This document shows positions 61,312-64,000 of a stretch of DNA of 64,000 nt, piece after piece. Source of the DNA: Frankia sp. QA3 (lineage in GTDB: Bacteria; Actinomycetota; Actinomycetes; Frankiales; Frankiaceae); NCBI RefSeq assembly GCF_000262465.1, contig NZ_CM001489.1, forward strand, positions 4,430,774 through 4,494,773, in the 5' to 3' direction. Numbering within the stretch: the stretch's first letter is position 1; every line of letters starts with the position of its first letter. Position numbers and translations under genes: made by a program. The notes below the pieces were generated by a model that saw only the letters and a list, made by a program, of their open reading frames with translations, did no database searches and was not told where the DNA came from.

Positions 61312-61450
61312 CCCGGTACTGGCCGTCCGGGTCTCCCGGTCGGCCGCCGGCCGGCACCCGCCGGTCGACCGGCATGCACGACCCGGACCCGCTGGACCGA
61401 TCGGACCACTCGGTCAGCCGAACGGTCTGATTGAACAGCCGACCGGCGTG

Positions 61451-61487
61451 AAGGCCGGGGCGCGCGCATCGACGCCGCCCCGGCCTT
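61451..61487 (+). terminator. Terminator after korB
   Basis: AAGGCCGGGGCG (61451-61462) pairs perfectly with CGCCCCGGCCTT (61476-61487), followed by T. A second hairpin, 61490-61505 with 61509-61524 (15/16), lies right behind. Confidence 0.75.
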
Positions 61488-61524
61488 TCGGCATTCCGGG
61501 GCCCCTCGGGGGCCCCCGAATGCC

Positions 61525-61954
61525 CGTCTCGGGGACCGCCGGGGGCACCCGAAAGCGGTTGCCGTCCCCGGTCCCGCCAGCCCGGCAGCGCGGCGGGAGG
61601 GCTGGTTGGGCGCCCGGCGTGGAGGCGAAGGGCAGCGGACCGTCCTGGCTAGGCCAGCGCGAGGGAGAAGGTCCCGCCTTGGGGTGGGCCGGGCCACCGA
61701 CGCGGCGACCGGCCTGAGGCGGCCGTAGGCCCGCCTGCAGGCCGGTTGAAGGCCCCGGGCCGAGGGCGCCTGGGCAGCCCCGGGGCGGGACGCGGCGGTG
61801 CCGCGGGAATACGGCGTGCTGTGCACGATCTACGCGAGCCGGACCGTACCCAGCACGCCGCGGGTCGGCGTGGACCACCCGACGATGCCGTTCCGGCCAC
61901 GGAACATCCCCCTCGCACTAACAAATAACTAGTTACTTCGGATAAGTCCGGTAT
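61525..61954. other. Spacer downstream of korAB
   Basis: No gene seen up to the promoter at 61955. The perfect palindrome TAACTAGTTA (61926-61935), with a 16-bp imperfect extension, stands in a short AT-rich stretch. Confidence 0.4.
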
Positions 61955-61982
61955 TTGCTGCTCCGACCAGGTCAGGTAAGGT
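61955..61982 (+). promoter_or_regulatory. Candidate promoter of the 62212 gene
   Basis: TTGCTG (61955-61960), 16 bases, TAAGGT (61977-61982). The TAACTAGTTA palindrome is 20 bases upstream, a typical activator position. The leader would be about 220 bases. Confidence 0.45.
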
Positions 61983-62211
61983 GATGTTGCGCGTGGGGGT
62001 GCCGTGTGGCCCGGGGGGGCTCACAACACCAATGCAGCCGGAGGCGTAGTGCGGGGTCATCGAGCCCTCAGCCCGCGGTCCGCGGCCAGTCCGCGTTCGT
62101 CGGTGGGCACCGTCCATGCCGCCGAGGCGGCCTGTTCCCAACTGCCCCGCTCCCGGGCGAGCCGTGCCCGGCTGGCTCGTCCCGCAGCGTCCCTGCCCAC
62201 CGGAGACCGCC

Positions 62212-63951
62212 GTGGGTAGCCACTCCGCCGGCCGGCACTCCCGCGGCGCCACCCCGCGCCGCCTGGAAGCCCCGACTTCGACCGGCATCGACGACCGCGC
62301 CTACGCCCCGACGCCCCCCACGGGGACCGTCGCGGCCTGGGACGTCTCGGACCACTCCAGCTGGTACGGCCCCGCGCCGACCCCGCGGCGGATCCCGCCG
62401 CGCCCCCCGTTCGCCCCGCCCGGCGAGCTCGACACCCTCACCGGCCCGCTGTCGGTCAGCACCACCGCCCGCCAGGCCCGGCAGTCCGTGCCGGCCTGGG
62501 ACGGCGATTCCGCGGGCCGGCAGCGACGTGGCCGCGGCGACGACCCGACCGATCCGCTCCGCCGGGCGCCCTTCGGGCGGGGCTGGCCGAGACACGACCG
62601 GTTCACCGCCGACGACCAGCTCGACGACGACCAGTTGGAAGACGACCAGTTTGACGACGACCAGCTCGACGCGGATCGGCACGACGAGAACCGGTTCGAC
62701 GATGATCGGTACGACTCGGATCTCCGCTACGAAGCAGACGGACGGTACGACACGGACGGACGGTACGACACGGACGAACGGTACGACACGGACGAACGGT
62801 ACGGCGCGGAGGACGGATTCGGCGCGGAGGATCGTTTCCGCGACGGCCGGTTCGACGACGAGGAACTTGACGACGACCGGTTCGATGCAGGTGCCCGGTT
62901 CGGCGACGATGACCGGTTCGGCGACGAGCGGTGGTCGGACTACCCTGCCCACGACGCCACGTCCTGGGAGCGGGGTTCCCGGTTCGCTGCCTCCTCGCGG
63001 CTGGTGAGCCCCGCCTCTGGCGCGTCCTTCACCGCCAGCCGGATGCCCACCGCCAACCGGATGCCCACCGGCCCCCGGCGCGGCGGGCCGGCGCCGGCGG
63101 CCGCGCGGGACCATGCGCCGGCCGGGCGTGTCCCGGGCGCCCACCGGGCTCCCGTCCGGCGCGGCAACGGGCGGGTGCGCCTGGCCGCCGCCGGCACCGC
63201 CTCGCTGGCCGGTCTGTCAGCCCTGGTCGCCGGGGTCGCCTTCGGGGGCGATGGAGGTGGCGGCGCGGCGGGCCCGAACGCCGGTGAGGCACCGCGGATC
63301 CAGTACACCGGCAGCACGGAGACGTTCGCCTACGGCGCGTCGCAGACCCAGGCGTCGCGGGACCGCACGCAGAGCTCGCCGCCGCGGGCCGAGCTCGCGC
63401 CGAGCGCCGACCAGGCGGGCACCGGGACCGGCGGCTCCGGCTCGTCGGGTGGCAGCGGATCGGGTGGCGTCACCACGGTCGCGCTGAGCCCCACCACCGC
63501 CCCGATTCCGATCATCTCGCTGACCCCGCGGGACCAGCCCACCACCGGGCCCACCGACCTGCGCTCCATCGCGCCGAGCGCCGGCACCTCGACCACGGCG
63601 GGTACCGCCGCCGCAGCGGCCCCGACCAGCACGGCGACCCCGTCGGCGTCCGACGGCGGCGAGGCCACCGGCCCGGCCGCGAGCCCGTCGGCCGCCACCA
63701 CGTCCCCGTCTCCGGGCACGGGCGCGCTGCCGTTCCATCCGACCCCGATCGACGTGGAACCGCTGTTCGGCTCCTGGTTCGGCGCCTCGAGCGGCGCCAC
63801 GGCGGCCACGACGCACGGCACGTCCTCGGCCGGCGCATCGTCCTCGACGTCCACATCGCCGAAATCCACATCGCCGAAATCCACATCGCCGACGGTCCCG
63901 ACCCAGCGGTCGAGCGGCACCCCGAGCGCGTCCCAGGCCGCTCACCGCTGA
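62212..63951 (+). CDS. Unknown membrane protein with Asp-rich repeats and Thr/Ser-rich tail
   Basis: I do not recognise this 579-residue protein. GTG at 62212 follows CGGAG by seven bases. Residues about 140-240 are very acidic, with DDQLDDDQLEDDQFDDDQLD and four RYDTD-type units encoded by 18-bp DNA repeats at 62737-62808. A single hydrophobic helix (LAAAGTASLAGLSALVAGVA, about residues 323-343) is followed by a Gly/Ser/Thr/Pro-rich extracytoplasmic part ending in TSPKSTSPKS repeats. It ends at a TGA 49 bases from the window edge. Confidence 0.75.
   Translation: MGSHSAGRHSRGATPRRLEAPTSTGIDDRAYAPTPPTGTVAAWDVSDHSSWYGPAPTPRRIPPRPPFAPPGELDTLTGPLSVSTTARQARQSVPAWDGDSAGRQRRGRGDDPTDPLRRAPFGRGWPRHDRFTADDQLDDDQLEDDQFDDDQLDADRHDENRFDDDRYDSDLRYEADGRYDTDGRYDTDERYDTDERYGAEDGFGAEDRFRDGRFDDEELDDDRFDAGARFGDDDRFGDERWSDYPAHDATSWERGSRFAASSRLVSPASGASFTASRMPTANRMPTGPRRGGPAPAAARDHAPAGRVPGAHRAPVRRGNGRVRLAAAGTASLAGLSALVAGVAFGGDGGGGAAGPNAGEAPRIQYTGSTETFAYGASQTQASRDRTQSSPPRAELAPSADQAGTGTGGSGSSGGSGSGGVTTVALSPTTAPIPIISLTPRDQPTTGPTDLRSIAPSAGTSTTAGTAAAAAPTSTATPSASDGGEATGPAASPSAATTSPSPGTGALPFHPTPIDVEPLFGSWFGASSGATAATTHGTSSAGASSSTSTSPKSTSPKSTSPTVPTQRSSGTPSASQAAHR
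62737..62808 (+). repeat. Four 18-bp repeats inside the 62212 gene
   Basis: Units GACGGACGGTACGACACG at 62737, 62755, 62773 and 62791 with one to a few changes; in frame, each gives six residues (DGRYDT). Confidence 0.9.
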
Positions 63952-64000
63952 CCCACCCGCCGTCCCCGGGGCGGCCGCCGCCTCTGCCGGGACGCCCGAT

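Overview
This window is about 64 kb of a very GC-rich actinobacterial chromosome. Zinc-ligand forms of S4, S14, L33 and L36, frequent GTG/TTG starts, actinobacterial RpoB/RpoC sequences, a HadA/HadB-type dehydratase pair and Pro/Ser/Thr-rich membrane proteins all point to Actinomycetota. A Frankia-like genus is my best guess, but no 16S gene is present to settle it.

Layout. 1-3963 (minus): rplM-rpsI followed by the cell-wall sugar genes glmM and glmS (glmS is cut by the window edge). 4288-6057 (plus): an unknown single-pass membrane protein. 6148-29669 (minus): the str, S10, spc and alpha ribosomal clusters in one almost unbroken block, rpsL-rpsG-fusA-tuf, rpsJ to rpsQ, rplN to secY-adk-map, then infA-rpmJ-rpsM-rpsK-rpsD-rpoA-rplQ-truA. 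30466-31999: a Mug-type DNA glycosylase and an RluA-family pseudouridine synthase, convergent. 32181-44803 (minus): tRNA-Trp-secE-nusG-rplK-rplA, rplJ-rplL and rpoB-rpoC. Together these regions encode most of the ribosome, both large RNA polymerase subunits and alpha, the SecYE channel and the elongation factors.

45240-64000 is mixed: a PLP aminotransferase, rpmG-hadA-hadB, tRNA-Met, tRNA-Thr, a secreted GH25 lysozyme with LGFP repeats, a small membrane protein, a gamma-glutamylcyclotransferase-like protein, pyrE, a LysR regulator with an atypical SDR, tRNA-Tyr, a YajQ-family protein, htpX, a Rossmann/DUF2520 protein, the korAB 2-oxoacid:ferredoxin oxidoreductase, and a second large unknown membrane protein with Asp-rich repeats.

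The genes are mostly classical; the unusual material is between them. The main items are a 53-nt hairpin element present twice in opposite orientation with a compensated base-pair change (32028-32080 and 41996-42048), a 23-bp tandem array of about nine units (44981-45187), many 13- to 19-bp tandem duplications in spacers and across stop codons, a GC hairpin after almost every gene of the alpha operon but after few in S10-spc, two promoters placed for leaderless transcription, and a roughly 590-nt rpoB leader. No CRISPR array, insertion sequence, prophage or defence island was seen.
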